Assembly (NCBI GenBank): GCA_030765055.1
Contig: CM060947.1
Span: forward strand, 49,842,047 to 49,906,046
DNA: 64,000 nucleotides
Direction of reading: 5' to 3'
From: Mantis religiosa
Lineage: Eukaryota; Arthropoda; Insecta; Mantodea; Mantidae
In this document: in pieces, positions 1-10,740 of the stretch
Numbering within the stretch: position 1 is the stretch's first letter
How the letters are laid out: each line of letters opens with the position of its first letter
Translations under genes and position numbers: made by a program
The notes under the pieces: generated by a model
Told to the model about the DNA's origin: nothing
The model's database searches: none
Seen by the model: the letters and a program-made list of their open reading frames with translations, nothing else

Positions 1-441
1 TGATGACTAGGCCATTAAACATTTTCTAATGTTATTGTATAAATTACTAAAAAAATTATAAAGAATTTACAAAGCCCCTGTACGTAAATACAAACACACT
101 GGGGTTATAAAATAACATGCTTGTAAAAAAGGCCTTGAATTTAAGTTGAGAATGCTATGGAGTATAAAAGAACTGTGTATTTTGGGGAGGTTCTATTTAT
201 ATCCTATCTTTAACTGCAATGATCATATTGAAGGTCCTTCACCTCTGAATATACTGCTGATCAGCAATGGCATTAACTTATATACAGTTGTCAATGGATT
301 TTTGGTTCTTCTTTGGGTTTTATGAATTAGATCATACGCACACACACACACCAGACTCTGGGAAGGAGAGGGAATAATCTTGGCTAGAGTAAGCTTCCCA
401 CCACGGTTGGGATCAAACCCTGGACTTCTAACACAAGACTA

Positions 442-1713
442 TGAGGGGCCTATTTATATTTTGAGCCTAATAATTAAAATGAAGTAATTTCTGATTGAAA
501 ATTGCTCTACTGTTTTTCAAAATATTATCCTTTATGATCAATACACTTTTGCATCCATTTGAACCATTTGTCAAAGCATTTATTCAGTTTCCTCGATACA
601 CCTCCAAAACATGGTTTTTGAAGACATCAACAGCTTCTTCTGCCAATGAAAATCATTCATGCAATTTATTCTTGATGTTCAGGAACAAAAATAACTCATT
701 GGGTGCCACATCAAGACTGTATGGCAGATGATACATCAATTCAATTTTCTGAGCCTTCAAATACTCTGTTGTTAGATGAGATGTGTGCGCGCTTGCATTG
801 TCTTGATGAACCTAAGGTTCTTCTTGGTTTTCCTTACTTCACCAAAGACTTCTGGCAAACCAATGACTGTATACTATTTGGCATTGACCACCATTTTAAA
901 TTCCTCTAAAGGCACTGTTGCCACATGGCCAGTTTTGCTGAAAAAGGTGACCATTTACTTCAAAATGTTTCGAGTGCAAACAACTTTTGTTGGATTTGCT
1001 TCATCTTGAAACATCCATACAGTTGACTGCTGTTTGCGTTCCAGCTCATATGCATAGATCCATGATTCGTCACCTGTTACAATCTTATATACTTCTTTTG
1101 AGGCACTGCCATTGTACTTCTTGAGCATTTTTGTACGCCAATCGACACGAGCACTTTTATGAGACTGCATCAAATTATGTGGGATCCAACGAGAGCAAAT
1201 ATTTTTCATGGCTAAATAATCATGCAACTCGTATATATGCTGAAGGAACTAATGCCTAGGGTTTCCTCAATCTCACAATATGTTGCATGATCTTGCACTA
1301 TTAGTTTTTGTACATCATCAATGTTTTCTAAGTACAAAAACTGATATTGGCTGACCTTCACTAACTTCATCATTGAGCATATGGTGGTCACGATTAAATT
1401 TGTTATACCAGCGTTTCACAGTGACAAAGGAAGGAGCTTCGCCGCAAATGTGGAAGTTAGTTGATCTATGCACTCTTGTCTTGATAATCCATATCGATAG
1501 TTGCAATCACTGCATGAACATTTTCCCAAGTTAAACCCATGTTTTTGTTGAGATACAATTTTCAAGTTAATGTAAAAAAAATAAATGACGCTCTATTGAC
1601 AAAATGTCTATAGTAGATTATGGTCAACAATGTCACACCTACCATTGGTAACGTCAGATGGCGCCTACAACATTCAGAGTTTCCAAGGCTCAAAATACAA
1701 ATAGTGCCCCTTG
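442..1713 (-). mobile_element. mariner-family DNA transposon relic with both TIRs
   Basis: The ends are inverted repeats of about 30 bp (442-472 and 1682-1713, both reading AGGGGC...ATTT.TATTTTGAGCC inward). They are flanked by the TA dinucleotide expected for mariner (440-441 and 1714-1715). The 1.27-kb length is normal for the family. The minus-strand interior carries a decayed transposase. This is an old, non-functional copy. Confidence 0.9.
520..1560 (-). pseudogene. decayed mariner transposase
   Basis: Reading leftward, the pieces follow mariner order. At 1318-1506 there is the N-terminal helix-turn-helix region (residues like VKRWYNKFNRDHH). At 955-1227 come the linker and first catalytic block, including HDYLAMKNICSRWIPHNL and VTGDESWIYAYE. 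At 500-830 lies the last catalytic block, with HQDNASAHTS and a YSLDVAPNE version of the usual YSPDLAPND. At least three stops or frameshifts separate them, so no functional transposase is made. The order and spacing match a mariner of the cecropia/mauritiana kind; subfamily assignment is an inference. Confidence 0.88.
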
Positions 1714-1715
1714 TA

Positions 1716-2432
1716 GGTACTCTACTGATTGAGTTAATGGGTCAGTGAAAAACAAGTTGTTGCTACTGCACAAATCTGGTTACAATTTATAGCAAGGAGT
1801 ATACATAGATAATCACAATGAATAACTTTAATAAGCAGAAGAGAGTTTAAAAAGTGACAATTGATTCTGTGTATAAATACTTCAAATGTGTAGTAGTAGT
1901 GTAGTGTTTAACGCCCGCTTCGAATGTGCATGTAATGAATTAGTGTCAAAACTTCTAAATAGCATCTAAAGCATAATGGTTTATATTTTTCCAATAATAA
2001 CTGTGCGTTATATATAAAACATTTTTCATTAAAATAGATTTACCTGAACATCTGTAGTAAAAATGTTAAGAAAAATGTGACAATTCTTTAGAAAATTGTA
2101 GTTTGGAAATTGCTGTTAAATAAGAAGAGATAGTCTAAAAACTATTATTTTCAATAATACTTCATTACAATTAGTGTACCTCTAAGTAAGTTAAATGCCA
2201 TTCTCTAATTTCCAAGATCATGGAATCAAACCAGCAGAGGATGATGGATTTTTTCAATAGTAAAATTCCTTAGCATGGCTTCCATTGGAAAGGAAGTAAA
2301 CCCAGTGATCTTATATCATACATTTAGGTCATATAAAACTCAAACACCATAAAGAGACCTCCGAGCAATACATCCAATATAAAATGGGATGTTGAGAATC
2401 AGTGTGTCTGTAAATAAAACCTAAATTTTTCG
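1716..2432. other. no gene recognised
   Basis: AT-rich sequence with no convincing frame. Bases near 1893-1916 (a TAGTGTTTAACGCCCGC-like string) recur in reverse orientation inside the PLE relic near 19,560-19,590, so a small dispersed repeat is present. Confidence 0.4.
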
Positions 2433-2446
2433 ACATAAGTTATACC

Positions 2447-3322
2447 CTAGGGAAGTAGCTTTAGTAGAATTAGGAAAGACAATAAGAAATGGAATAATAA
2501 TGGAAATAATAATAATACAATTTTGGTATATGTGTTTGGCCAAAGAAGGGGAAATTATGAAAGTATGCAAGCGATAGCAAAAAAGATTAGAGAACTCAAA
2601 TAGTTGGTGGGCAGAGATAGGAGGAATTATGGAAAAAATAGGAATGGGACATATATGGAGATTAGAGGAAAGGGATACAAGCGATGTGGATAAATTGGTA
2701 AAATGCAGAATAGAAGATATAGAAAGACAAGAAATATGGGGAAGTCTAAAAAATATGAAATCATTACAATTTTACAAGCAAATAAAAAGAAATTGGGGAC
2801 AAGAAGCATATGTAGATTACTGCTATAGGCAAGAGCGGGAAGGGTTAGCTTGGATGAGAACAGGAACAATATTTCTAAGAGGGATAAGAGGAAGGGAAAA
2901 GGGAATTTGTGAATTGTGTGGGGGAAAAGAAAGCATAAAACACTATGTAACAGAATGCGAGGAGGTTGCAATGTGGAGAAAAAAGGTTTGGGAGGAAAAA
3001 TGGGAGAAAGTAGAGAAGAGGATAGTAGCTATAAAAACGTTAACAGGAAGGGAGGAAAAGAAGGTAAGAAGTATTGGTGAGTTCTTGCAGAAAAGAAAAG
3101 AAAAATGGACCAGAAATGTAAAGAATATAAGAAAGAAAGATGAGGGGGAAGAATGGGACTAATTAAGTAACAAGGAGGCATGGAAGTTAAGAGCTACCTG
3201 GCAGAGCAGAAGATCGGGGCGTCATGTAAGCCAAGGTAGCAACAAAGAAAAGACAAATAAATGTAGCCAAAAGTTGTAAATTATAAAATTTTGGAATATG
3301 CACAATAAATAATTCAATTCAT
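2447..3322 (+). mobile_element. 5'-truncated non-LTR retrotransposon (LINE)
   Basis: An exact 14-bp direct repeat, ACATAAGTTATACC, lies at 2433-2446 and 3323-3336. It brackets the C-terminal end of a LINE ORF, a 160-bp 3' UTR and a terminal AATAAATAATTCAATTCAT-like tail. This is the classic outcome of target-primed reverse transcription that stopped early. The short length (876 bp) reflects 5' truncation, and one internal stop shows the copy is dead. Confidence 0.88.
2449..3162 (+). pseudogene. C-terminal fragment of LINE ORF2
   Basis: The frame opens right after the target duplication, has one stop at 2575-2577, then runs 177 residues from 2629 to the TAA at 3160-3162. Near residues 93-109 there is a zinc-knuckle of the form C-x2-C-x7-H-x4-C (CELCGGKESIKHYVTEC), which many I/R1/Jockey-type LINEs carry at the end of ORF2. 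The protein is very rich in Lys, Glu and Arg. No reverse-transcriptase motifs remain because the 5' part was never copied. The clade is uncertain. Confidence 0.75.
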
Positions 3323-3336
3323 ACATAAGTTATACC

Positions 3337-5194
3337 AAAATGAGTGGTAGTTTTTGAAATATTCATAAACATAAGTGAATATGGAAAAAAATTCATAAAA
3401 ATAACTATTTCAACTTCCTTTCACTGTCTTTGAAGTATTCTGCATTTGTAATGAATGTGAATAACAAGTGTATTGGAACTTATTTAAGAGAAATGTAGAG
3501 CTCATTAGAATATACAATTTATGTAAAAAGGAATTGTTTTCAAAACTGTCACTGTTGTATGCACAACTTTCCTGCAACCAAATCCTTGCTTGCATTTTTA
3601 AACAGATTTCAAAATACTTTTAATTTTTGTGCTTAATGAATCAGCTTTCATGATAAATGTACAGTATAAAAATGCATTGTTTTCATGACACACCTATCCA
3701 TAACCCATCTAGCTTTCACATTACAATAAAGAAATTAGCATATGGTTCTATCACGCAGAATGAAGTAACAAACATGCATTTTTCAAAATATACAAGTATC
3801 TTATCATTCCTGTAAATTTAAACACAGCTTTACCTTCATTTCCATATCTACAGAGAAAACCATTCTTACTTGAATTGGAAGTTTCCAATTTTAAGAGAAT
3901 GGTCAATATTGGGTTTGAGAGTACAATAATCAATTATCTCCATCTTTCTCACTGTATCTTATTAAAACTAACAGATACAGATTCTTTATCTTGGTGCACT
4001 GATAAAGAGATAACAATGGAAATACAATAGCAACCATTCCAGAAAACACATAAAACTATGTAACAGAATTGGGTTGGTACGACATATGTAATACGCAAAG
4101 AAAATCTCAATGCAGTAACCAAGAGAGCCAGTCACATAACTGAGGCAGAGATCTTGATCTTTGTGTAGACTAATATCCACGATCTATAACACTAGATTTT
4201 AGGCTACATGAATAATTTTACTTTTTCTATCACAATTCTGTAAACAGAAGTAGTATTGCATTTCAACAAAAAATGTGTTATTTCAATAGCAATGTGTATT
4301 AAGGTCAGAGAATTGGAAAAAAAAAAAACATTTATGGTTTGTATTTGTGCATATGTGTGTTCATGAAATGCAAGTGTTGGCACACAACATGAAGAGTTTA
4401 AAGAAAACCTTCCAGCCCAAATTATCCTTTATAAGAAACAATCTTTCAGCACCTTTTATGTTTGCAAAAATAGCTTTTAACTTTTAATTAAAATATCATA
4501 TATTTAAACATGTGATATGATAAAATATTTAACTTGAATTTTTTTTGGTAACATTCTGTGAACTCCTTTTCAGTCATAGGGAATTTTGTATAATATATAA
4601 GATATAAAGGAATGCAGACATTATTTAAAAGATTTAACATCTTACCTCTCCCATGTATTTTCATTTTTGAAATTTTAAAATTTACAAAGACAAATTTAAT
4701 GAAAGGAAATGGCCACTGTACCTTTAATGACACAGTTCATAACCATAATACTAGACAGAGAATGGATATTCATGTGAATAGAAGTAACACAAGAGCTCAT
4801 CAAAACAGTGTAATAAACCTAGGAATCACTTTTTTTTTTATAAACTGCCTATAGCCAATAAAACCACTTGCAATTTTTCAGCATTTAAAAAGTCAGTTTT
4901 GGCATACTCGCTAGACAACTTTTTTATTCTGTTAGTGAATTTATGGAAAGTTTATAATATTGTTACATTTCTGAAATTGGTATATTATAAAATTCTTGAG
5001 ATATCTTTATAAAACATTATTTTTTACAAACACTGACTTGTCCTTATTGGATGAGACTTGTTAATTTACAAGTATAGTTATTTGCACTGTAAATTCACAA
5101 TTTGACGTGTCTTATATCATAGTACTCATGTAAAATGTATGATTTACAAAATGAATAAATTATCTATACATAAAATATGTATACTTATATATAT
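3337..5194. other. no gene recognised
   Basis: AT-rich single-copy-looking sequence. Only short chance frames (60-80 codons) on both strands, no family motif, no RNA gene seen. Confidence 0.4.
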
Positions 5195-5421
5195 AATTTA
5201 TGCCCTCCAATATTAAGTCATATTGGATGATGAATAAAACGGGTGAAATGTTGCTCAAATGAGCCCAGGGTCCATAGAGCTTAGAGTTACCCAACATTCG
5301 TCTTTCAGGGTAAGGGAAAACCCCAGAAAAAACCTTATCATGGTAACTCACCCTGACCAAGATTTGAACTCGGGACCCCATGAACGTGAGACAGGCTACC
5401 ACCAACATTATTGAGGCAGGC
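5195..5421 (-). mobile_element. tRNA-derived SINE, family A copy 1
   Basis: On the minus strand it starts with a tRNA-like head (GGTAGC...CTGTCTCACG then GGTCCCGAGTTC, a B-box-like stretch). It continues with the diagnostic body found in all ten copies here: GTGAGTTACC...GGTTTT...TTTCCCTTA, GACGAATGT, CTCTAAGCTC, GACCCTGGGCTCATTTGAGC and a terminal block encoding ATATGACTTAA. It abuts the 3' end of PLE-1. Confidence 0.85.
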
Positions 5422-5483
5422 TAAATATTACACAAGTGAATCGAGAATATATTGACACTTGCTTCACTCACACTGTTTATTCA

Positions 5484-5523
5484 CAGGACATGTTTCAAGA
5501 GCTCTTGCTCCTATCCTCAGCTG
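5484..5523 (-). ncRNA. hammerhead-ribozyme-like motif in PLE-1
   Basis: On the minus strand: CTGAGGA (5520-5514, matching the CUGANGA core), a GGAGC/GCTCT stem II, GAAAC (5496-5492), then a very short stem III (AC..GT) and GTC at the expected cleavage position. CAG and CTG on either side can pair as the base of stem I. There is an extra A at the base of stem II. Hammerhead motifs are known in PLEs. The motif overlaps the last codons (AEDRSKSS) of the ORF. Confidence 0.6.
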
Positions 5524-6466
5524 ATACTCGATTAGTGCAAGTTGTAGTGGTTTCTTCTTTCTCCGTATTGTCAATAGATGGCGTGATGTACTTGTCAAAG
5601 ATGTCCGGTGGTGGAGTTTCAAAATTCATGACTCTATGACGATTTTTGTTAATGAAGATTTTTTCCCATACGGAAAGGTCTATGGGGTGATTAACGTATT
5701 TTATTAGAGATGTTTCCAAATTGATGTCATGTCTAGTATTCAAAAAATGAAAAGCCACTGCTGATTTTTCTGTTTCACCATTTTTAATGTTTCTTATATG
5801 TTCTTTAGTTCTGATGTTAATATTTCTTTTTGTTTTTCCTATATAAATTTTAGGGCAAGTTTCACATTTGATCTCATAGATTCCTGGTTTTTCTTTGGTA
5901 GTGATTGAATTTTTGGGAGGGCCTTTTAACAAATTTCTGATATTAAACCTATTTTGAGGTGCAAGAGTTATGTTGTGTTTTGAGAAGATTTTTTGGAATT
6001 TGTTATAGGCTGATGGGTGGAAGGTGAATTTTTTAAAAAGTTTTTTCTCTTTTTCTCCTATAGGTTCTAGGGTGGTGGTTTCTTTTATTTTCTTAGCTTT
6101 GTTGAGTCTGTTAACTGTTTTATCTACTAAATTTGGGTTGAAACCGTTGGATATAGTTACTTTTTTTATGTGTAGGTATTCTTCTTGATAATCTTCTCTG
6201 TTTAGTGGAAAGTTGATCATCCGAAAGATTAAACTGTTGAAAATGGCATGTTGGTGTTGTTTTGGGTTGAAACTGTTGTTCTTAATGTAATTATCTGTGT
6301 GTGTCGGTTTCCTGTAAATACCAAAAGTGAGTTTGTTGTTCATTTTTTTGATCTTGATGTCCAAAAAGGGGAGCACACCATCCTCTTCTGATTCCAATGT
6401 AAATTTTATAGCTGGATTTTGTATATTCAAAAGTCTGAGACCATCTTGTATGAGTGTTTTAGGTAC
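5495..6466 (-). pseudogene. PLE-1 RT C-terminus plus GIY-YIG endonuclease
   Basis: From the minus strand the frame runs on from the RT thumb region (LPFLDIKIKK, then FGIYRKPTHTDNYIKNNS, a signature of PLE reverse transcriptases). A basic linker follows, then the GIY-YIG nuclease at about residues 210-300 of this frame: GIYEIKCETCPKIYIGKTKR, including the PLE-type Cys pair before YIG, and EHIRNIKNGETEKSAVAFHF. The frame has no internal stop and ends at 5495. GIY-YIG PLEs use this nuclease to cut the target before reverse transcription. The gene as a whole is broken by two nested insertions. Confidence 0.9.
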
Positions 6467-6560
6467 TATAAAAATTATTTGTGGTTGGTTTATTGACACT
6501 CGTCACTTACTTTTTCATATATTTATGAGAGACTAGTTTCAAAGGCCCTGGCCTCCATTT

Positions 6561-7727
6561 TCAATCTCTTCCCAACTGGCATCTGTTGTTATCTGCTCTC
6601 TCTGGTGGTGGAACTATGAACTTTTTTGTCAAATTATCTACTGGCGGGATTTCAAAGTTCATTACGCGATCCTTATTTTTCCAGATGAATATGTTCTCCC
6701 ATGTTGTCAATCTATTTTGGTTTATCACTCCTTTGAATAATTTTGGATTTGGATCAATGTCATGGTTTTCATTCCAAAAATAAAATGCTACTGCTGACTT
6801 GTCTTCTTGTTTCAATCTGATGTTTCTAAAGTGTTCTTTGACTCTGGTTTTTAAATTTCTTTTTGTTTGACCAATGTAGCATTTTTCACAATTCTTACAA
6901 TTTATTTGGTATATTCCAGATTTGTTACCTGAAGGAATTTCATCTTTTGTTTTTGAATTTAGTAATTTTAAAATTGAGTATCTATTAGTAGGTGCCAAGA
7001 TGATATTTTGTTCCTTGAATATCTTTTTAAATTTATTAAATGTTTTTGGATGATATGTGAATGAACTGAATATGCTGTTGCTTTCTTTTTCTTTAATAAA
7101 TGTGGTTGCTTCCTTAATGGTTTTCTTTAGTTTAGATTTTCTAATTTTCTTCAACACCAAACTTTTGCTGTATGCGTTTTCTTCTGCTATGTGTATTATT
7201 GCTTTTTGTTCCTTGAAATATTCTTTTTCCATGGGTATGTTGACTAGTCTGTGTGTAAGGCTGTTTATTATTGCATGTTTATGTGTAATTGGGTTGTGGC
7301 TATTATTTTTTATATAATTTTCTGAATGTGTTGGCTTCCTGTAAATTCCAAATTTTATTTTTGTATCATTCCTGATGATATTTAGATCCAAGAAAGGTAG
7401 TTGTCCATTGATTTCCTTTTCTATTGTGAATTTGATAGTCCTTTCTTGCAGATTGAGTAATTTTAATGCATCATCTAAATGTTTACTTGGTACAATTGCA
7501 AAGATGTCGTCAACATATCTATACCAAACCTTGAAGATCAATGGGAAGGACTTTTTAATTTGTGTTTCAAATGCACTCATAAATAAGTTAGCCAAAAAAG
7601 GTGAAAGTGGATTGCCCATTGATAATCCTGATTTCTGCTTGTAGTGTTTTCCATTAAAGCTAAAGAAGTTTTGTTCAATGCATATTTTTGTTAGAGAAAT
7701 ATATTCTTCTGCTTCTATTGCTTCCAT
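6561..7727 (-). pseudogene. PLE-2 RT palm/thumb plus GIY-YIG endonuclease
   Basis: 388 residues continuing the previous frame. Order: FFSFNGKHYKQKSGLSMGNP and LSPFLANLFMSAFE (RT motif B region), WYRYVDDIFAIVP (motif C with the YVDD catalytic pair), LPFLDLNI and FGIYRKPTHSENYIKNNS, then the nuclease GIYQINCKNCEKCYIGQTKR and KEHFRNIRLKQEDKSAVAF. The C-terminal VMNFEIPPVD block is shared with the other PLE copies here. The only clear lesion in this half is the upstream frameshift. Confidence 0.9.
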
Positions 7728-7738
7728 ATCAATTGTAG

Positions 7739-8980
7739 CTAGCCATTTTTTTTTAACACAGTCTGCAATTTTTCTGTTGGTATGCTTGGAAATAAAGATG
7801 TGACATAAAATGAAACCAGTCTGTCATTTTTGTCCAAATTTATATCTTTGATTTTTTCTACTAAATCTAAAGAGTTTCTTAAATTTGCACTTTCAAATTT
7901 TGGAAAACTATTAAATTTACTTAGTAACCATTTGGCCAAATTATATATGGGGGCATTTATGCTACTAGTAATAGGTCTCATGCCTTTCCCTGTTTTATGA
8001 ATTTTTGGCAGCCCATATACTCTTGGTAATGTTGGATTATCTACTTTAATTTTGTGCAATTCTTTTTTGTTGATTATTTTGCTCTCTTTTAGCGTTTTAT
8101 TTGTGGTTTCAATGCAGTACTTTAATGGATTAGTTTCTACTTTTTGGTAATTACTGTCTTCTAACAAATCTTCCATCCTCTTTGTGTATTCTTCTTTTTC
8201 CAGAATTACTAATTTATTTCCCTTGTCTGCTTTAGTATAAATAACCGGTTTCTTTTTAAGAGCTTTTATGATTTGGTTACTAAAATTCTTTTTCTTTTCA
8301 TTTTTAATCTCTTCTACTATTTTGGAGCATTTGTTTTTTACTGTGTTTTTACTTTCTTCATTAAGTGTTTGTGTAGCAATTTGTATGTCAGCAATGTAAT
8401 CTTCAATTTGGTTGGAATAATCTACACATGTCTTTAAACCTAGATTCAGCATATTCAGTTCTGTTTTTGTAAAATTTTGGTTTGATAGGTTTACCACATT
8501 GTTTAGATGATCTTTTAGGTTATGGTTATCTTTTTGATTTATCTTTTTAAAAGTGCCTGCTTTCTGGCATAAATTTTTTAATTTATTCTTTAACTTTGCT
8601 GTTTTTGTCTTCATTTTTCTATTAAGATATGCTAATAAATTGTTTTCAAAATTTTCCCAAAATATACTTCCTAATTGTTTGGTAAGTTTTTGATGCAAAT
8701 TGTACAATTTTATTTCTAGCGTGTTTTTATTTCCATAGTGTTTATTCTTTTCTACAATTAATACTTTTCTCTCTGCTGCTTTTTGTTGTCTACTATTTTT
8801 ATCAAATTTTACTACTTTTCTTACGAAATTAGGTACTACTTTTTTCTTGATACATAAATTTATGAATCTTATGTCCGCTGCAATTTTTCTTCTTTTTTCC
8901 TGTAATTTTCCAAAAAGTTTTATATCCTGTTTGATTTCAAATGATAAATGTCCAAATCCTACCTTGTTGGTGGTACCCAT
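7739..8980 (-). pseudogene. PLE-2 N-terminal region and RT fingers/palm
   Basis: 413 residues from the minus strand, start ATG at 8980. Residues 1-130 are the Lys-rich N-terminal domain. From about residue 250 typical PLE RT blocks appear: IYTKADKGNKLVILEKEEY, then LPRVYGLPKIHKTG and MRPITSSINAPIYNLAKWL. RT motif A reads VSFYVTSLFPSIP where PLE-1 reads VSFDVISLYQSIP, so the catalytic Asp has become Tyr (codon at 7807-7805). The frame ends just after a run of nine A residues; with two fewer it would continue into the next frame. Confidence 0.88.
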
Positions 8981-9002
8981 GTTCCCAGTATATGTTCCAC
9001 AC

Positions 9003-9893
9003 TTTAGGTACTATTGCAAAAATGTCGTCAACATAGCGATACCACACTTTGAAATAATTTGGAAAAGCTTTTATGATATGTGTTTCAAAAGCACTCATGA
9101 ATAAATCTGCCAAGAAGGGAGACAATGGGTTGCCCATAGCTAGGCCCGTTTTTTGTTTATAGATCTGTCCATTAAAGTTGAAAAAATTTTGATTGATACA
9201 AATTTCTGTAAGTTGTGAAAGTTCTTCTATTTCTTCAGGTGTTATTTGTATTGATTCCAGCCATTTTTTGAGAAGTGGAATAAGCTCATTGGTAGGTATA
9301 CTTTGATATAAAGAAATGACGTCAAAGGAAACTAAAGCATCTGTAGAGTTGATCTTTGTGTCCTTCAGGAGATTTAACAATTCAAACGAGTTTTTGATAC
9401 TTAAATTTTCAAATTTTGTGAAGGATTTGAAGATTTGAACCAGCCATTTTGATAGTTGGTAAGTGGGTGCATCAATGTTATTAATTATTGGTCTGAGGGT
9501 AATTTCAGGTTTATGTATTTTGGGTAAACCATATATGTATGGTGTTTTTGGACTGTCTATTGTATTGTTCAATTTATCTCTTTTAATCATGATTTTACTG
9601 TTTTTAATTGCTAATTCCACAGATTTGCATGCTTTCTTTAATGGATTGTTTTCTAGTTTAACAAATTCTTTTCCGTTTAAAAAGTTGTCCATTTTTTTGC
9701 GATAGTCTTCTTCGTCCAATATTAATATTTTGTTACCCTTGTCTGCTTTTGTGTAGACTACCGGTTTTTCTTTTAAATTTTTGATTAATTTTTTATATGA
9801 ATATCTTTTTGAATTTGCATTTTGAATATGATCTAGAGTTTCTAAGCACTGTGTTCTGATCGTAGATTTTTTGTTATCGGGCAAATTATATAT
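9003..9893 (-). pseudogene. PLE-1 middle segment, reverse transcriptase
   Basis: Open from the gypsy 5' LTR junction (9893) to the PLE-2 junction. It contains VVYTKADKGNKILILDEEDY, YIYGLPKIHKPE, VSFDVISLYQSIPTNEL (motif A with its Asp intact), QKTGLAMGNPLSPFLADLF and YVDDIFAIVP (motif C). A longer apparent frame (8937-10127) is an artefact: its first ~78 residues are LTR sequence and its last ~20 are the 5' end of PLE-2. Before the insertions PLE-1 was probably an intact RT gene. Confidence 0.9.
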
Positions 9894-10285
9894 TGTGGCA
9901 ACCCTGTATGGGTTGTCAGACCTGGCGCCACTGGCTGATCTTTGTTCATTGGTTGCGCTGGAGAGGGGGTTGGCTTCCTCTTCCGAGACGACCGCCCGCC
10001 ACCAGAGAGAGAGGATGTGTTTGTAGCAACCCTCCGGGACACAAGCCTCATTGAATGTAAGTTGTCTGGAATTATTAAACCTCTTTTTAAAATGTATTTG
10101 TGAGTTTTCCTTCGCTGGACCTTCCACCTTTCACCACCATACAGGTAAGCTAGTTATCAGTAAAATAACATGTCCACCCTACCGCGTGGTGTAACTAGTG
10201 TTTGTTGAGATGGTTTCGCTCTACCGCTACGGATTCCCCCCAAAGCTAATAAATATTTAAATCTATTCTAATGTAGGGTGTGACA
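9894..10285 (+). repeat. 5' LTR of the gypsy element
   Basis: 392 bp beginning TGTGGCAACC and ending GGGTGTGACA (TG...CA). It contains AATAAA near 10249. By eye it is identical to the 3' LTR except that the latter has one extra TG near its end. Confidence 0.95.
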
Positions 10286-10740
10286 TATTGGTGGAGACGC
10301 GGGTAAGATCTCAAAATTTTTTTTTCTCCTTGCTTTAGTCCGGTTTTTATGAAAAAATTTGAATGTATACGGTGGTGAAAGATGGAGGAAACATGGCCGA
10401 CCGCGTGGTGTTCAATTAGTTAGAAATTCTAATCTGGTCATCGTCTCGTAATCCTTTAACTTTTGGTCTGTTTTTTATTTGATTTCTTCAATAGTAAACT
10501 TATTTCATAATATTGTGCTAAAATTTTTTTTTATAACTACATGGAAATTGATAATGGACACCACGTGGTCACGTGTTGATTTTCAAGGGACGCTGTGTGA
10601 GTTTTGGCAGTAAAATTCAAAGTAAATAGTTTCTTTTTTTGGTGTTTTTGTGAAGTATGCACTTCATTTTTGTGTTCATTCCAGTTGGTAATTCTGCTTA
10701 TTTTATTCTGGTGTCCAGTGTTACTTAAAAGTAAGTCAAA
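10286..10740 (+). other. gypsy leader
   Basis: Untranslated leader between LTR and gag, T-rich, containing the primer-binding site. No long frame on the plus strand. Confidence 0.7.
10289..10303 (+). promoter_or_regulatory. primer-binding site of the gypsy element
   Basis: TGGTGGAGACGCGGG lies three bases inside the 5' LTR. It begins with TGG, the complement of a tRNA CCA end, as expected for a minus-strand primer site. The priming tRNA was not identified. Confidence 0.7.

Larger units (their letters stand above)
5430..6469 (-). mobile_element. Penelope-like element PLE-1, 3' segment
   Basis: This is the 3' third of one PLE whose middle is at 9003-9893 and whose remaining 5' part is at 17970-18106. 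It carries the end of the reverse transcriptase, the GIY-YIG endonuclease, a hammerhead-like motif and a tail ending near 5430. The split at 6469 is caused by PLE-2: the 12-bp string TTTAGGTACTAT is present both at 6458-6469 and at 9003-9014. Removing PLE-2 restores a continuous RT frame across IVPK. Confidence 0.9.
6470..9002 (-). mobile_element. Penelope-like element PLE-2, nearly full length, nested in PLE-1
   Basis: A 2.53-kb PLE in the same orientation as its host element, bounded by the duplicated TTTAGGTACTAT. It encodes an N-terminal region, reverse transcriptase and GIY-YIG nuclease in two abutting frames, followed by a ~90-bp 3' tail. It is the best preserved PLE of the window but is inactivated by a frameshift and by loss of a catalytic Asp. 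A decayed hammerhead-like stretch (TTGAAAA...GAAACTAGTC, flanked by GAGA/TCTC) lies at about 6528-6575. Confidence 0.9.

Noticed and set aside
2627..2971. 114-codon minus-strand hydrophobic protein
   Set aside because: It is the antisense of the Lys/Glu-rich LINE ORF2 fragment.
8937..10127. A single 396-codon protein on the minus strand
   Set aside because: It is a chimera: LTR sequence at its start, PLE-1 reverse transcriptase in the middle and the 5' end of PLE-2 at its end.
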